Positions 39,960 to 50,111 of a stretch of 64,000 bases of DNA are shown here, piece by piece. The stretch comes from Janthinobacterium psychrotolerans (GTDB lineage Bacteria; Pseudomonadota; Gammaproteobacteria; Burkholderiales; Burkholderiaceae_D). The position numbers were made by a program, and so were the translations under genes. The stretch spans positions 1-64,000 of the forward strand of contig NZ_LOCQ01000049.1 of the NCBI RefSeq assembly GCF_001677885.1, read 5' to 3'. The stretch's first letter is position 1. Every line of letters begins with the position of its first letter. Below the pieces are notes generated by a model, which ran no database searches, had not been told where the DNA came from, and saw only the letters and a list, made by a program, of their open reading frames with translations.

Positions 39960-41114
39960 TCAGGACTTCGCTTTGTAGTTGCGCACAGCGGTCAGGCTGT
40001 CCGACAAGGTCGGCAATTCGATGGTCAGATTGCTCGCCTGCACCTGGCGCAGCAGGCTTTGCGCCGTCTGCGTGGCGCGCGCGCGCGTATCGAAATACTT
40101 GGCCAGCCCATCCTGGGCCGCGATCAGGTCATTGCGGAAGGCCGTCTCGTTGCGCGACAGCAGCGCCATGCGCGCGTTCAGCAGGCGCAGCTTGATGTTC
40201 TCGCGCAGGAAATACGATTGCGTCGGCGACAGCATCAGCGCTTCGGGCGTATCGACACGGCGGATGCGGATCAGCTGGCGCACGTCGTTCCACATGTCGC
40301 CGCTCCAGGTATCCCAGCCATTGCGCACTTGCTGCAGCAGCGGTTCGGGCGCCGGTGGGCCGACCAGCTTGCCGGCCGCATCGCGTACCGGCTTGCGTGT
40401 CCGTTCAGGCGCGGCCGGCAATGCCGGCTTTTCGTCCGACAGCATGGGCAGCGCGTCGATCTGCGCGATCACGGTGTCGAGGCGCAGCGCCACGCCGGTC
40501 GAATCGACGCTCGGCAGGGCCTTCAGTTTTTCCATGTCGCGGCCAATCGCGCGGCGGATGGTGATAAATTGCGGCTTGTCCGAGCGCGACAGGCTGCGGT
40601 CGGCGTTTTGCAGCGCGATCAGCGCGCCCGGCACGTTGCCGGCCAGTTGCAGCTGCTGGCTGGCGGTCGACAGCACCTGCTCGATTTCCGTCAGGGCCCA
40701 CTCGTCGCGGTTCTTCGACAGGTCGTTGTACAGCTGTTCCAGCGCCAGTTGCTGGCTTTGCGTTTCGCTCTGGCGGTTTTCCAGCGCACCGACCTTGATT
40801 TCCAGCTCTTTGTTGCTTTCCTGCACATTGCGCGCGATCACGCCCGTTTCGGCGTTGCTGATATCGCCCTTTTGCAGGCGCTTGGCCACTTCCTCGCGCA
40901 GGCTGCGGATCTGCTTGCTGCTCGACCAGCTTTGCGCCGCCAGCAGCACGGCCAGCACGATGACGGCGATGCTCATCGGCTTTTGCAGCTGCTCCAGCAG
41001 GGTCGGCGCGCGGCCATACGGGGCGCCGCCAGGTTGATCGGCCGCCGGCGGCGTCGTCAAGACGGCGCTGCCTGGCGTGGGAGTCGGTTCTGAGTGTGTA
41101 GGCATTTCGTTCAT
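39960..41114 (-). CDS. hemX: HemX-like membrane protein of the haem operon
   Basis: 384 residues. A proline-rich cytosolic head (EPTPTPGSAVLTTPPAADQP) is followed by one membrane helix near 48-62 (SIAVIVLAVLLAAQSW), a coiled coil (KQIRSLREEVAKRLQKGD..., LENRQSETQSQQLALEQLY) and a helical HemX domain. Family members are often labelled uroporphyrinogen-III C-methyltransferase, but no SAM-binding methylase domain is visible here. A scaffolding role is more likely. The start overlaps the hemD stop (ATGA). Confidence 0.88.
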   Translation of the reverse strand: MNEMPTHSEPTPTPGSAVLTTPPAADQPGGAPYGRAPTLLEQLQKPMSIAVIVLAVLLAAQSWSSSKQIRSLREEVAKRLQKGDISNAETGVIARNVQESNKELEIKVGALENRQSETQSQQLALEQLYNDLSKNRDEWALTEIEQVLSTASQQLQLAGNVPGALIALQNADRSLSRSDKPQFITIRRAIGRDMEKLKALPSVDSTGVALRLDTVIAQIDALPMLSDEKPALPAAPERTRKPVRDAAGKLVGPPAPEPLLQQVRNGWDTWSGDMWNDVRQLIRIRRVDTPEALMLSPTQSYFLRENIKLRLLNARMALLSRNETAFRNDLIAAQDGLAKYFDTRARATQTAQSLLRQVQASNLTIELPTLSDSLTAVRNYKAKS

Positions 41115-41920
41115 GGTCGTGATTGTAACGCGGCGAGCACGCCCGCGTCGCCAGATCCTGTCAAGGTCACCCGGGCAAAACCCAGCTCTGCCGCAGACTG
41201 TGCAATACGGGCATGCGGCACGATCAGATGCTGTTGTTTCATTTTTACAACAAACGCCGTTTCCTCGTCCATTTCCCCGTCCATTTCACTGAGCAAGGAC
41301 AGCAAACCGCGCAGCGCTTCCGAGCTGGTGATGATCCAGTCATTATTATGCTGCAACAGCTGTTCCAGGGTCGCCCGCAAGGCCGGCGTCAAGGCTGGCA
41401 CGGCGCGCCGGTAGGCGGTGACGAAGTCGACCTGGGCGCCGGCCGCGCGCAAGCCGTCGGCCAGGAAATCACGGCCGCCGTCGCCGCGCACGATCAGCAC
41501 GCGCTTGCCGCGCAGGGACGGCAGGTCCAGTGCCAGCAGCAAATGCTCGGAATCGCTGCGCGCCGTGTCCAGCGGGCTGGTGATGCTGGCGTTGCCGTCA
41601 TTGACGCCATGCGTGCCCAGGGCCAGGCGGCTGCCCTCGCCCACCACCGCCAGCGCCACGCCGCTTGGCCAGGTGTTCAAATGCGCAAAGGCGCAGTCGA
41701 TGGCGTTGGGCGACACAAACGCCACCAGCGCATAGTCAGCCAGGCGCGCCAGCACGCTTTTCAACTGCGCGCATTCCTCTGGCTGATGCAAGGCGTGGAT
41801 TTCCAGCAGCGGCAGCAGTGCCACGTTCAGCCCCAGCGCGGCGATGCGTTCGGCCAGCGGTCCGGCTTGTTGCGCCGGCCGCGTGATGACCACCGTGGCC
41901 GAGCTTGCAGGCTCAGGCAT
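41111..41920 (-). CDS. hemD: Uroporphyrinogen-III synthase
   Basis: A 269-residue enzyme that cyclises hydroxymethylbilane with inversion of ring D. The sequence is poorly conserved in the family, but [18 protein letters not shown] at the start, [29 protein letters not shown] and [13 protein letters not shown] are the usual landmarks. The ATG at 41920 overlaps the hemC stop by 8 bases. The open frame continues upstream in the shadow of hemC and is not coding. Confidence 0.92.
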   Translation of the reverse strand: MPEPASSATVVITRPAQQAGPLAERIAALGLNVALLPLLEIHALHQPEECAQLKSVLARLADYALVAFVSPNAIDCAFAHLNTWPSGVALAVVGEGSRLALGTHGVNDGNASITSPLDTARSDSEHLLLALDLPSLRGKRVLIVRGDGGRDFLADGLRAAGAQVDFVTAYRRAVPALTPALRATLEQLLQHNNDWIITSSEALRGLLSLLSEMDGEMDEETAFVVKMKQQHLIVPHARIAQSAAELGFARVTLTGSGDAGVLAALQSRP

Positions 41921-42956
41921 GCGGCGCCACGCCTTCGTGCTGGTCGGGCGTGACCGCGCACGAGGCGAGGATGGCGGCGGCGTCCTGCGCGCGCAGCAGT
42001 TCGGCCACGGCTTCGCCCAGCTGTTCGGGGGTAGCGGCCATGCCGTCGACGTCGGCGCTGGCCATGCGCGCGCCATCGGGCGTGGCGACCATGGCGCGCA
42101 GGCGCATCTGGGCGCCGTCGACGGTGGCAAACGCGGCCAGCGGAATCTGGCAGCTGCCGCCAAAGATTTTCGACACCTTGCGCTCGGCCGTGACGGCCTG
42201 CGCGGTGGCCCAGTGGTTCAGCGGCGCCAGCAAGGCGGCCAGGTCGACGCCATCGCTGCGCTCGCTCCTGATTTCGATCGCCATCGCGCCCTGGCCGGCG
42301 GCCGGCAGGCTGTATTCGGGGTCGAGCACGGCGCGGATGCGTTCTTCCAGGCCCAGGCGTTTGAGGCCGGCGGCGGCCAGGATGATGGCCGCATAGTCGC
42401 CACGATCAAGCTTGCCCAGGCGCGTGTCGAGATTGCCGCGCAGCGGCAAAATGGTCAGGTGCGGATAGCGCGCGGCGATCAGCGACTGGCGGCGCAGGCT
42501 GCTGGTACCGACCACGGCGCCGTGCGGCAGCGCGTCGAGGCTGGCGTAGTCGTTCGAGACAAAGGCGTCGCGCGGATCTTCGCGCTCGAGGATGGCGGCC
42601 AGCGCAAAGCCTGCCGGCAGCTCCATCGGCACATCCTTCAATGAATGCACGGCCAGGTCGGCGCGGCCTTCGTCCATCGCCACTTCCAGTTCCTTGACGA
42701 ACAGGCCCTTGCCGCCCACCTTGGACAGCGCGCGGTCGAGGATCTGATCGCCGCGCGTGGTCATGCCGAGGATTTCAACGCTACACTGCGGATACAGCGC
42801 GGCCAGGCGCGCGCGCACATGCTCGGCCTGCCACATGGCCAGCCGGCTTTCGCGCGAGGCGATGATCAGCCTGGCCGGGACCTGCAATTGGGGGCACATT
42901 TCGGATGATTTCAACACAAGTTCTTTCGCTGTCGTTGTTGTTACGCCGCTGGCCAT
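41913..42956 (-). CDS. hemC: Hydroxymethylbilane synthase (porphobilinogen deaminase)
   Basis: 347 residues from ATG 42956; an ATG at 42899 ([24 protein letters not shown]) would give the more usual length of 328 but has no SD. It joins four porphobilinogens. Key features are [14 protein letters not shown], the catalytic [31 protein letters not shown], and [11 protein letters not shown] with the cysteine that holds the dipyrromethane cofactor. It is the first gene of the haem operon and is divergent from ppc. Confidence 0.96.
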   Translation of the reverse strand: MASGVTTTTAKELVLKSSEMCPQLQVPARLIIASRESRLAMWQAEHVRARLAALYPQCSVEILGMTTRGDQILDRALSKVGGKGLFVKELEVAMDEGRADLAVHSLKDVPMELPAGFALAAILEREDPRDAFVSNDYASLDALPHGAVVGTSSLRRQSLIAARYPHLTILPLRGNLDTRLGKLDRGDYAAIILAAAGLKRLGLEERIRAVLDPEYSLPAAGQGAMAIEIRSERSDGVDLAALLAPLNHWATAQAVTAERKVSKIFGGSCQIPLAAFATVDGAQMRLRAMVATPDGARMASADVDGMAATPEQLGEAVAELLRAQDAAAILASCAVTPDQHEGVAPHA

Positions 42957-42990
42957 GCCACTCTTTTTTCGGCAGGGCGCGCGGCGTCGC

Positions 42991-42996
42991 TATAAT
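42991..42996 (+). promoter_or_regulatory. Possible -10 element of ppc
   Basis: A perfect TATAAT on the plus strand, 144 bases before the ppc start, in the hemC-ppc divergent gap. No convincing -35 lies 16-18 bases upstream (TTCGGC). Confidence 0.35.
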
Positions 42997-43139
42997 TATT
43001 GTTCCTTTGCCTACGCGGCAAAACCAGTCACACGCCATGTTCAAGATCATAAATTTTATCATGCGCCCCCTCCCGCTGCGGCTGAACGCCCGGCGTCTTT
43101 GCCGTTTCTTTTCTTTTACACCTACTTTGGTACTTAAAC

Positions 43140-45974
43140 ATGCTTAATGACGCCAGTGCAGCAGAAACAGACACCGCCTCCGGCCCGGACAAGGACGCGC
43201 CGCTGAAAGAAGATATACGCCTGCTGGGCCGCCTGCTGGGCGACGTGCTGCGCGAACAGGAGGGCGAGGCGGTCTTCGACGTGGTCGAAACCATCCGCCA
43301 GACCTCGGTGCGCTTTCGCCGCGAAGAAGACGCCGAAGCCGCTTTGGCACTGGACACCATGCTCAAGCAGCTCACGCGCGAGCAGACCAATTCGGTGGTG
43401 CGCGCGTTTTCCTATTTTTCGCACCTGGCCAATATCGCCGAGGACCAGCACCATATCCGGCGCCGCCGCGCGCACCTGCTGGCAGGCTCGCCAGCGCAGA
43501 AGGGCAGCGTCAGTTTTGCGCTGAAAAAGCTGCGCGCCGCCGGCGTGCCGCGCGCCACCGTCGACCGCTTTTTCCAGGAAGCGCTGATCGCGCCCGTGCT
43601 GACGGCCCACCCGACCGAAGTGCAGCGCAAGAGCATCCTCGACGCCGAACACGACATCGCGCGCCTGCTGGCCGAACGCGACACGCCGCAAACCCCGAAA
43701 GAGCGGCTGGCCAACATGCAGCTGCTGCGCTCGCGCGTGGCCACCCTGTGGCAGACGCGCATGCTGCGCTACTCGAAGCTGACGGTGGCCGACGAGATCG
43801 AAAACGCCCTGTCCTACTACCGCATCACCTTCCTGCGCGAACTGCCGGCGCTGTACGACGATATCGAGGACGATATCGCGGCCGAATACCCGGATGGCGA
43901 CGGCAGCGTCACGCCCATCGACGCGGCCCATGTGCAGATGGGCAGCTGGATCGGCGGCGACCGCGACGGCAACCCGAACGTCAACGCCGGCACCATGCAG
44001 CATGCGCTGGCGCGCCACGCCACCACCATCCTCGATTTTTACCTCGACGAAGTCCATGCGCTGGGCGCCGAACTGTCGGTGTCGACCCTGCTGGTGGGCG
44101 TAAGCGGCGAACTCGAAGCGCTGGCCGGCCAGTCGCCGGATGCTTCGCCGCACCGCAGCGACGAGCCGTACCGGCGCGCCCTGATCGGTGTCTATGCGCG
44201 CCTGGCCGCCACCGCGCGGTCGCTGGGCGCGACCAATATCCTGCGCAAGGAAGTGGGCGCGGCCGCGCCCTACCCTGACGCGGCGGCGTTTGCCGCCGAC
44301 CTGAACGTGATCAATGCCTCGCTGGCGGCCAACCATGGCGCCGCGCTGGCGCGCCCGCGCCTGGCCACATTGCGCCGCGCGGCCCACATCTTCGGCTTTC
44401 ACCTCGCCTCGCTCGACATGCGGCAAACCTCGGACGTGCACGAAAAAGTGCTGGCCGACCTGTTTGCCAAAAGCGGTGTGGAGCAAGACTATGCGTCACT
44501 GAGCGAAGAGGAACGCGAAACGCTGCTGCTCAGCGAACTGTCGCAGCCGCGCCTGCTGTATTCGCCCTTCATCAGCTACAGCGAGGTGACCGATTCCGAA
44601 CTGGCGATTTTGCGCGCGGCGCGCGATATCCGCGCACGCTACGGATCGCGGGCGATCCGCAACTACATTATTTCGCACACGGAAACCGTGTCCGACCTGC
44701 TGGAAGTGATGCTGCTGCAAAAGGAAACCGGCTTGCTGCGCCTCGACGCCAACGGCAGCGCCAGCGGCGAACTGATGGTCATTCCGCTGTTCGAAACCAT
44801 ACCCGACCTGCAGCGCGCGGCCGGCATCATGGGCCGCGCCATGGCGCTGCCGCTGGTCAAACAGCTGATTGCCCAGCAGGGGCAATTGCAGGAAGTCATG
44901 CTCGGCTATTCCGACTCGAACAAGGATGGCGGCTTTCTCACCTCGAACTGGGAGCTGTACAAGGCCGAACTGGCGCTCGTTCGCGACTTCCGGCAGGCCG
45001 GCGTCAAGCTGCGCCTGTTCCATGGCCGCGGCGGCACGGTGGGCCGTGGCGGCGGCCCCAGCTACGAAGCCATCCTGGCCCAGCCACCGGGCACTGTCAA
45101 CGGCCAGATCAGGCTGACGGAACAGGGCGAGATCATCGCCTCGAAGTTTTCCAATGCCGAAATCGGCCGGCGCAACCTGGAGTTGCTGGTGGCCGCCACC
45201 CTGGAGGCCAGCCTGGCGCCGCCGGCGGACAATCCGCAGCACGCGGCCCGGCTGGCGCGTTTTGAAACCGTGATGGCCGAACTGTCCAACCTGGCCTACA
45301 AGGCGTATCGCCACCTGGTGTATGAAACGCCGGGTTTTACCGAATACTTCTTTGCCGCCACCCCGATCGCGGAAATTGCAGAGCTGAACCTCGGTTCGCG
45401 CCCCGCTTCGCGCAAGGCCAACCAGCGCATCGAAGACCTGCGCGCGATTCCCTGGGGCTTTTCCTGGGGCCAGTGCCGCCTGCTGCTGCCGGGCTGGTTC
45501 GGCTTTGGCAGCGCGATTGGCGCCTGGATCAACGACGGCCCAGGCGCCAAAGACGAGAAAATCGCCCAGCTGCGCGGCATGTACGCCGAGTGGCCGTTCT
45601 TTGCCACCCTGCTGTCGAACATGGACATGGTGCTGGCCAAGACGGATCTGGCGATCGCCTCGCGCTATGCGGAACTGGTGGCCGATACCGAGCTGCGCGA
45701 GCGCATCTACAAGCGCATCACGGAAGAGCATGGCAACACCCTGCAATGCCTGGAACTGATCACCGGCAACACGCAACGGCTGGCCGGCAATCCGCTGCTG
45801 GCGCGCTCGATCCAGAACCGCTTCGCCTACCTCGATCCGCTGAACCACCTGCAGGTGGAACTGATCAAGCGCCACCGCGCCCTGTCCAGCCAGGACCAGG
45901 TCGACGAACGCGTGCACCGCGGCATCCAGCTGTCGATCAACGGCGTGGCGGCGGGCTTGCGCAACACGGGCTAG
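43140..45974 (+). CDS. ppc: Phosphoenolpyruvate carboxylase
   Basis: A 944-residue anaplerotic enzyme forming oxaloacetate from PEP and bicarbonate. The first catalytic His lies in [12 protein letters not shown] (about H157). [16 protein letters not shown] and the second block [19 protein letters not shown] are intact. The C-terminus LRNTG is the invariant end of the family. The start [11 protein letters not shown] is followed by a short disordered stretch before the conserved region. Allosteric control by aspartate and acetyl-CoA is a family trait. Gene position opposite hemC is common in related betaproteobacteria. Confidence 0.97.
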   Translation: MLNDASAAETDTASGPDKDAPLKEDIRLLGRLLGDVLREQEGEAVFDVVETIRQTSVRFRREEDAEAALALDTMLKQLTREQTNSVVRAFSYFSHLANIAEDQHHIRRRRAHLLAGSPAQKGSVSFALKKLRAAGVPRATVDRFFQEALIAPVLTAHPTEVQRKSILDAEHDIARLLAERDTPQTPKERLANMQLLRSRVATLWQTRMLRYSKLTVADEIENALSYYRITFLRELPALYDDIEDDIAAEYPDGDGSVTPIDAAHVQMGSWIGGDRDGNPNVNAGTMQHALARHATTILDFYLDEVHALGAELSVSTLLVGVSGELEALAGQSPDASPHRSDEPYRRALIGVYARLAATARSLGATNILRKEVGAAAPYPDAAAFAADLNVINASLAANHGAALARPRLATLRRAAHIFGFHLASLDMRQTSDVHEKVLADLFAKSGVEQDYASLSEEERETLLLSELSQPRLLYSPFISYSEVTDSELAILRAARDIRARYGSRAIRNYIISHTETVSDLLEVMLLQKETGLLRLDANGSASGELMVIPLFETIPDLQRAAGIMGRAMALPLVKQLIAQQGQLQEVMLGYSDSNKDGGFLTSNWELYKAELALVRDFRQAGVKLRLFHGRGGTVGRGGGPSYEAILAQPPGTVNGQIRLTEQGEIIASKFSNAEIGRRNLELLVAATLEASLAPPADNPQHAARLARFETVMAELSNLAYKAYRHLVYETPGFTEYFFAATPIAEIAELNLGSRPASRKANQRIEDLRAIPWGFSWGQCRLLLPGWFGFGSAIGAWINDGPGAKDEKIAQLRGMYAEWPFFATLLSNMDMVLAKTDLAIASRYAELVADTELRERIYKRITEEHGNTLQCLELITGNTQRLAGNPLLARSIQNRFAYLDPLNHLQVELIKRHRALSSQDQVDERVHRGIQLSINGVAAGLRNTG

Positions 45975-45982
45975 GCGGTATT

Positions 45983-47656
45983 TCAGCGCCGGCGTTTTTT
46001 CCACAGCCGGCGCGCCAGCCAGCCCGCACCCAGCAGCAGCGCCAGCAAGCTGCCGCCTGCCAGCGCCACCGGCCACGGCATCAGGCTGCGCCGTACCGGC
46101 TCGCTGGCCAGGCCGTCGCGCAAGGCCGCCGGGAATGGCCGCGGCTGCACCGGCACGATCTTCCAGTCAGCATGGTCGGCCGGCGTGCGCGCCATGTATT
46201 CGTCATACGAAAACACCGGCGCAGAGCCAAAGGCGCGGCTCGACGGGAATTGCGGTATGCGCACCAGTATCAACGCTTCGACGTCGCTGCGCAGCTGCTG
46301 CTCGAACGGCGTCAGGCTGCGCCCCGGCGTGCCGCTGACCAGCTGCAGCAGGTCCTGCCCGGCCGCGTCGAACGCCACCGCCGGATACAGCCGCGTCTGC
46401 TCTTCGCTCAGGTAGTCATAGGCCTTGCGGCCCTCCTTCAAGCTCAGTTTGCTGATCGCCTTGTAGGGATAGCCGGCCAGCGCCATCAGCGCGTGGGTGG
46501 GGCCGCGCGCCGGGATGTTCCAGCCCAGCGCATCGAACACATCCATGCTCAGGCCAGCGCAGTTGTTGTACGCGCCGTCGTAGGCGATATCGTGGCGGTA
46601 ATACTGGTTGTACAGGCGCTGCACGCCGCCCTGGTAGGCCACCGCCGTGCGCGCATGGTTCAGCACGGCGACCAGCATGTACGAGGGCCGGTAATACGAT
46701 TGCCCGCTGTTCAGGTCGGCCAGGTAGTTATCCATCGGCACCGAGGCGGCCAGGATGCCCTTTTCGCCGTAGGCGTCGAGGCCATAAAAATTGTTCACGA
46801 TCCAGTCGGCAAACTCGCCGCGCGGTCCCATGGTGCCGGTGGCGATCGCAAAATGGCCGCCATAGGCCTCGTCATCATCGCCCTGGGCGCCGTTGAGCAT
46901 CACGGCCAGTACCGGCTTGCCCCGCCAATCGCCGGCCGCGCCGGGCTGGCGCTGCCACACCAGCTGGTTCGAATAGGCGCTTTTCGCGCCGCCGTCGTGC
47001 GCCCGCACATAGTCGACCAGGCCATCCTTGCCCTTTAGCGGCTCGACCTTTGTCGCGTCGATCACGAAGTCGTTCGGCCAGATGGTGCGCGCCGTGTAGC
47101 TGGGTTGCCCGCCGTCGCCTTGCGCCAGGGTGCCGCGCACGCGCACGGATTTGCCGTCGAAGAAAGCGCGCGAACTGGCGTCGAAATACGACAGGTTGGT
47201 GGCAATTTTCGGCGTCAGCCGCGATCGCAGGAGATCGCCGCCGGGCAGGCGCAGGCTGGCGCCGTCCGGTGAAAACGTCGCTTCCGGCAGCAGTTGCGGC
47301 GCGCCGAGCCAGACCACGCCGGGATAGGCCAGCTGCGCTGCCTCGGCACTGGCGGCCCAGGCGCGCACATCGTCCTTGCCGCGCAATACATTCGAATGGC
47401 CCGATACGCTCATGCCCGGCCGCGGCACGGCGATCACCTGGTCACGGAAATAAAACAGCGCTTGCGCAATCGTCGGGCAATCGGCGCACTGGCCGTCGGC
47501 CAGGCGAAAATCCTGGCCCCGATGCAAGCCCAGCGGCCGCTCCAGCGCATCTTGCACGCCAGCTTGCGGCGCGGCATGGCCAAGGCCAGGGCCGGCCAGG
47601 CCGGTAAATAGTGTCAGCATCGTGATCGCGCGCAGATGCGCCTTCCATATCGTCAT
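45983..47656 (-). CDS. Exported, C-terminally anchored protein with possible papain-like Cys/His pair, function unknown
   Basis: 557 residues, no family named with certainty. The signal peptide ends near HAA (about 28) and the C-terminus has a membrane helix with basic tail (WPVALAGGSLLALLLGAGWLARRLWKKRRR, about 528-557). Two conserved-looking spots stand out: GGHFAIATG with His268 and YNNCAGLSMDVFDALGW with Cys366. His before Cys recalls circularly permuted NlpC/P60-like or DUF4105-type amidases and acyltransferases. The segments VPMDNYLADLNSGQSYYRPSYML and WIVNNFYGLD lie between the two. It would face the periplasm, anchored to the inner membrane. The gene converges on ppc with a gap of only 8 bases. 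Confidence 0.6.
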   Translation of the reverse strand: MTIWKAHLRAITMLTLFTGLAGPGLGHAAPQAGVQDALERPLGLHRGQDFRLADGQCADCPTIAQALFYFRDQVIAVPRPGMSVSGHSNVLRGKDDVRAWAASAEAAQLAYPGVVWLGAPQLLPEATFSPDGASLRLPGGDLLRSRLTPKIATNLSYFDASSRAFFDGKSVRVRGTLAQGDGGQPSYTARTIWPNDFVIDATKVEPLKGKDGLVDYVRAHDGGAKSAYSNQLVWQRQPGAAGDWRGKPVLAVMLNGAQGDDDEAYGGHFAIATGTMGPRGEFADWIVNNFYGLDAYGEKGILAASVPMDNYLADLNSGQSYYRPSYMLVAVLNHARTAVAYQGGVQRLYNQYYRHDIAYDGAYNNCAGLSMDVFDALGWNIPARGPTHALMALAGYPYKAISKLSLKEGRKAYDYLSEEQTRLYPAVAFDAAGQDLLQLVSGTPGRSLTPFEQQLRSDVEALILVRIPQFPSSRAFGSAPVFSYDEYMARTPADHADWKIVPVQPRPFPAALRDGLASEPVRRSLMPWPVALAGGSLLALLLGAGWLARRLWKKRRR

Positions 47657-47878
47657 AGCCAGCTCGCTCCAGAGGATAGCAGGATTTATAAATCGCTATC
47701 GATTGTAAGCGAACACTGGCCCTGCACTCTTGCGCCATGGCAATCAACGGCGCGGGCGATGCACTGCAGAAATTATTTTTAAAACATTGCAAGCAGGGCA
47801 TTACAATGCACGGTAACAATACCGGTTCACCCGCTCGCAGCGTTGAACGGGCATGGGGACAGACACCTGAAGGCGCCG

Positions 47879-49534
47879 ATGGCATATCCGTCGTTTTACC
47901 TGCCGCATGCGGCGAGCATCGCCCTGTTCGCCATGGCCGGCGTGTTGCTGCTGGCAGGCCTGTCTATCTTTCTGCTGCGCCGGCAACTGCGCGCGACCAT
48001 CGCGCGCTACCTCGATTTCGGCGAGTCGATACAGGACGGCGTCTGGCGTACCGACGCCGGCGGCCGCATCCTTGCCGCCAACCGGCGCATGGGTGAGATG
48101 CTGGGCCTGCCCGTGGAACAGCTGGTGGGGCGCCAGGTCGGCGATTTTTTCGATGCGGCGACCTTGCTGCGGCTGTGTCCGCTGCAGCGCACGGACCTGC
48201 CCGGGCCGGCGCGCCTGCTCGAATACCGGCGCGCCGACGGCAGCACGGCCTGGGCCATGGTGGGCGGCAAGCGACTGCTGGACGCGCGAGGCAGGCTGTG
48301 CGGCGCGCTGACGGTGGCCACCGATGTGACCGCCCATCACCTGGCGCAGCAGGCACTGGCGGCGGCCCATGCGGACCTGGAACAGCGCATCGCGCTGCGC
48401 ACCGCGCAGCTGCAGGACGTCAACGCACAACTGGCCAGCGAGGTCGCGGTGCGCTGGCAGGCGGAGCAGGCGCTGGTACACAGCGAAACGCAGCTGCAGG
48501 AAATTATCGCCATGTTGCCGCTGGCCCTGCTCCTGAAAACAGCCGAGTCGAAGGTGGTGCTGATGAACCAGGCCTGCGAGCGGCAATGGGGCATGGCCCT
48601 GCATGAACTGACGGCCCGCACCGAAGAGCACTACTACACGCCGGAACAGTTGCGGGGTTTTCGCGAAGCAGACCGCCAGGCGTTTGCCCAGCGCCGCGTG
48701 ATCGTGCGCGAAAACATGCTGTGGAATGCCCAGCTGCAGCAATACCGCCAGGTACAGACGCACAAGAAACCGCTGTTCGACAAGCACGGCCAGCCGCAGA
48801 TGATCATCGGCATGGACATCGACATTACCGACTCCCAGCGCAAGGAAGAGGCGCTGCGCCTGTCACTGCTGCAACTGCGCGAACTGTCGGACCACCAGGA
48901 AAGCATCAAGGAAGCCGAACGGCGCCGCATTGCGCTCGATATCCACGACGACCTGGGGCAAAGCCTGATGGCGCTGAAGATCGACGCCAGCCTGCTGCAT
49001 GCGCGCGCCAGCGAAAAACATGTGCGCTTGCAAGGCCACACGCGGCGCGCGCTGGCCACCATCGATGCCAGCATTGCGGCCGTGCGCGCCATCATCAACG
49101 ACCTGTATCCCAGCACCCTGGAACTGGGCCTGGTGCCGGCCGTCGAATGGCTGGTACGGCAGATGAATACCCTCGATGGCGGGCGCTACCACCTGCGGCT
49201 GGACGACCCCGATACCGCCGAAGGACTGGACCGGCGCCAGACGGCGGCACTGTTTCGCGTGATCGAGGAATCGCTGTCGAACAGCCTGCGCCACGCGCGC
49301 GCCAGTACGGTTGAAGTGACCCTGGGACAAGGCGCCAGCCAGGTACTGGTGCGCATCAGTGACGACGGCATCGGCATGCAGCCGGGCGACGACGGCAAGC
49401 GCGCCACGTTCGGCCTGAAAAGCATGCGCGAAAGAATGCATGCGCTGGGCGGCACGATAGGCATCACGAGCGGCCCCGGCCGGGGCACCAGCCTGGAAAT
49501 CCGCTTGCCGCTGAGCCTGCCCGAGCAGCGCTGA
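47879..49534 (+). CDS. Membrane sensor histidine kinase with two PAS domains (NarL/DesK-partner type)
   Basis: 551 residues from ATG 47879, with AAGG 5 bases upstream; an in-frame TTG at 47843 is weaker. One N-terminal membrane helix (AASIALFAMAGVLLLAGLSIFLL) is followed by PAS 1 (about 40-155), a coiled coil (LAAAHADLEQRIALRTAQLQDVNAQL), PAS 2 (about 200-320), a HisKA_3 dimerisation domain with the phospho-accepting His in RRRIALDIHDDLGQSLMALK, and an HATPase_c domain (ESLSNSLRHARAS, DDGIGM). Kinases of this class pair with NarL-type response regulators, but none is encoded nearby, so it is an orphan here. Confidence 0.88.
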   Translation: MAYPSFYLPHAASIALFAMAGVLLLAGLSIFLLRRQLRATIARYLDFGESIQDGVWRTDAGGRILAANRRMGEMLGLPVEQLVGRQVGDFFDAATLLRLCPLQRTDLPGPARLLEYRRADGSTAWAMVGGKRLLDARGRLCGALTVATDVTAHHLAQQALAAAHADLEQRIALRTAQLQDVNAQLASEVAVRWQAEQALVHSETQLQEIIAMLPLALLLKTAESKVVLMNQACERQWGMALHELTARTEEHYYTPEQLRGFREADRQAFAQRRVIVRENMLWNAQLQQYRQVQTHKKPLFDKHGQPQMIIGMDIDITDSQRKEEALRLSLLQLRELSDHQESIKEAERRRIALDIHDDLGQSLMALKIDASLLHARASEKHVRLQGHTRRALATIDASIAAVRAIINDLYPSTLELGLVPAVEWLVRQMNTLDGGRYHLRLDDPDTAEGLDRRQTAALFRVIEESLSNSLRHARASTVEVTLGQGASQVLVRISDDGIGMQPGDDGKRATFGLKSMRERMHALGGTIGITSGPGRGTSLEIRLPLSLPEQR

Positions 49535-49618
49535 GAAACGGGCCGGACCGGCCTGGAAAAGCCGGTAGAATCGCCCCATCGATGACGGCAACCGCCCTCA
49601 TCCCAACCGGAGCGACGC

Positions 49619-50041
49619 ATGCGATTATCCCTGATGACTGTTTTCCTTCTGGCCGCCGGTACGGCGCAAGCCCAGGCGCCGGCGGCAACCCCAGCCGCCC
49701 CGTGGGGCAGCCCCACCGTTGGCAACGGCGCCTGCTGCCAGAGCATTGACGAAGTGCGCGGCCATATCGACCGCATCGACGCAGAAATCGTGCGCCTGAT
49801 GGCCGAGCGCGGCCGCTATGTCCACGAGGCGGCGCGCTTCAAGCCCGACCCCACCCACGTCGAAGTGCCGGCGCGCGCCGAGGCGGTGGTGCGCAAGGCG
49901 ATGGCACTGGCGCAGCAGAACGGCCTGTCGCCGCAGATTGCCGAGGCGACCTACCGCCCCATGCTGCGCGCCTACCTCGATTATGAACAGCAGGTGTTCG
50001 CGAAAGCCAGCGCCGCCGGCCAGACACCGTGGCAGAAATAG
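49619..50041 (+). CDS. Exported chorismate mutase-like (AroQ/PchB-type) protein
   Basis: 140 residues, with GGAG 7 bases before the ATG. A signal peptide (MRLSLMTVFLLAAGTAQAQA) is followed by a single AroQ-fold unit: IDEVRGHIDRIDAEIVRLMAERGRYV, ARFK, VPARAEAVVRKAMALAQQNGLSPQIAE, YRPMLRAYLDYEQ. The spacing resembles PchB isochorismate-pyruvate lyase and the single-domain chorismate mutases. The Arg and Lys needed for the dianionic substrate are present (R in VRGHIDRID, K in ARFK). A periplasmic location is unusual for primary aromatic synthesis. Secreted mutases occur in pathogens and some environmental bacteria. Confidence 0.8.
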   Translation: MRLSLMTVFLLAAGTAQAQAPAATPAAPWGSPTVGNGACCQSIDEVRGHIDRIDAEIVRLMAERGRYVHEAARFKPDPTHVEVPARAEAVVRKAMALAQQNGLSPQIAEATYRPMLRAYLDYEQQVFAKASAAGQTPWQK

Positions 50042-50062
50042 CGGTTTGATCTTGTCGAGGCG

Positions 50063-50097
50063 AAAAAAAGGGAGGCCATCTGGCCTCCCCTTTTATT
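50063..50097. terminator. Bidirectional terminator between the chorismate-mutase-like gene and rpoD
   Basis: GGGAGGCC (50070-50077), loop ATCT, GGCCTCCC (50082-50089), flanked by A and T runs. The two genes converge here. Confidence 0.9.
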
Positions 50098-50111
50098 TGC
50101 TTGCCTGCCTC

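Noticed and set aside
45473-47038. 521-codon plus-strand frame overlapping the ppc end and the exported protein
   Set aside because: It spans two genes on opposite strands in a shadow frame, and its product is Arg/Gln-rich noise.
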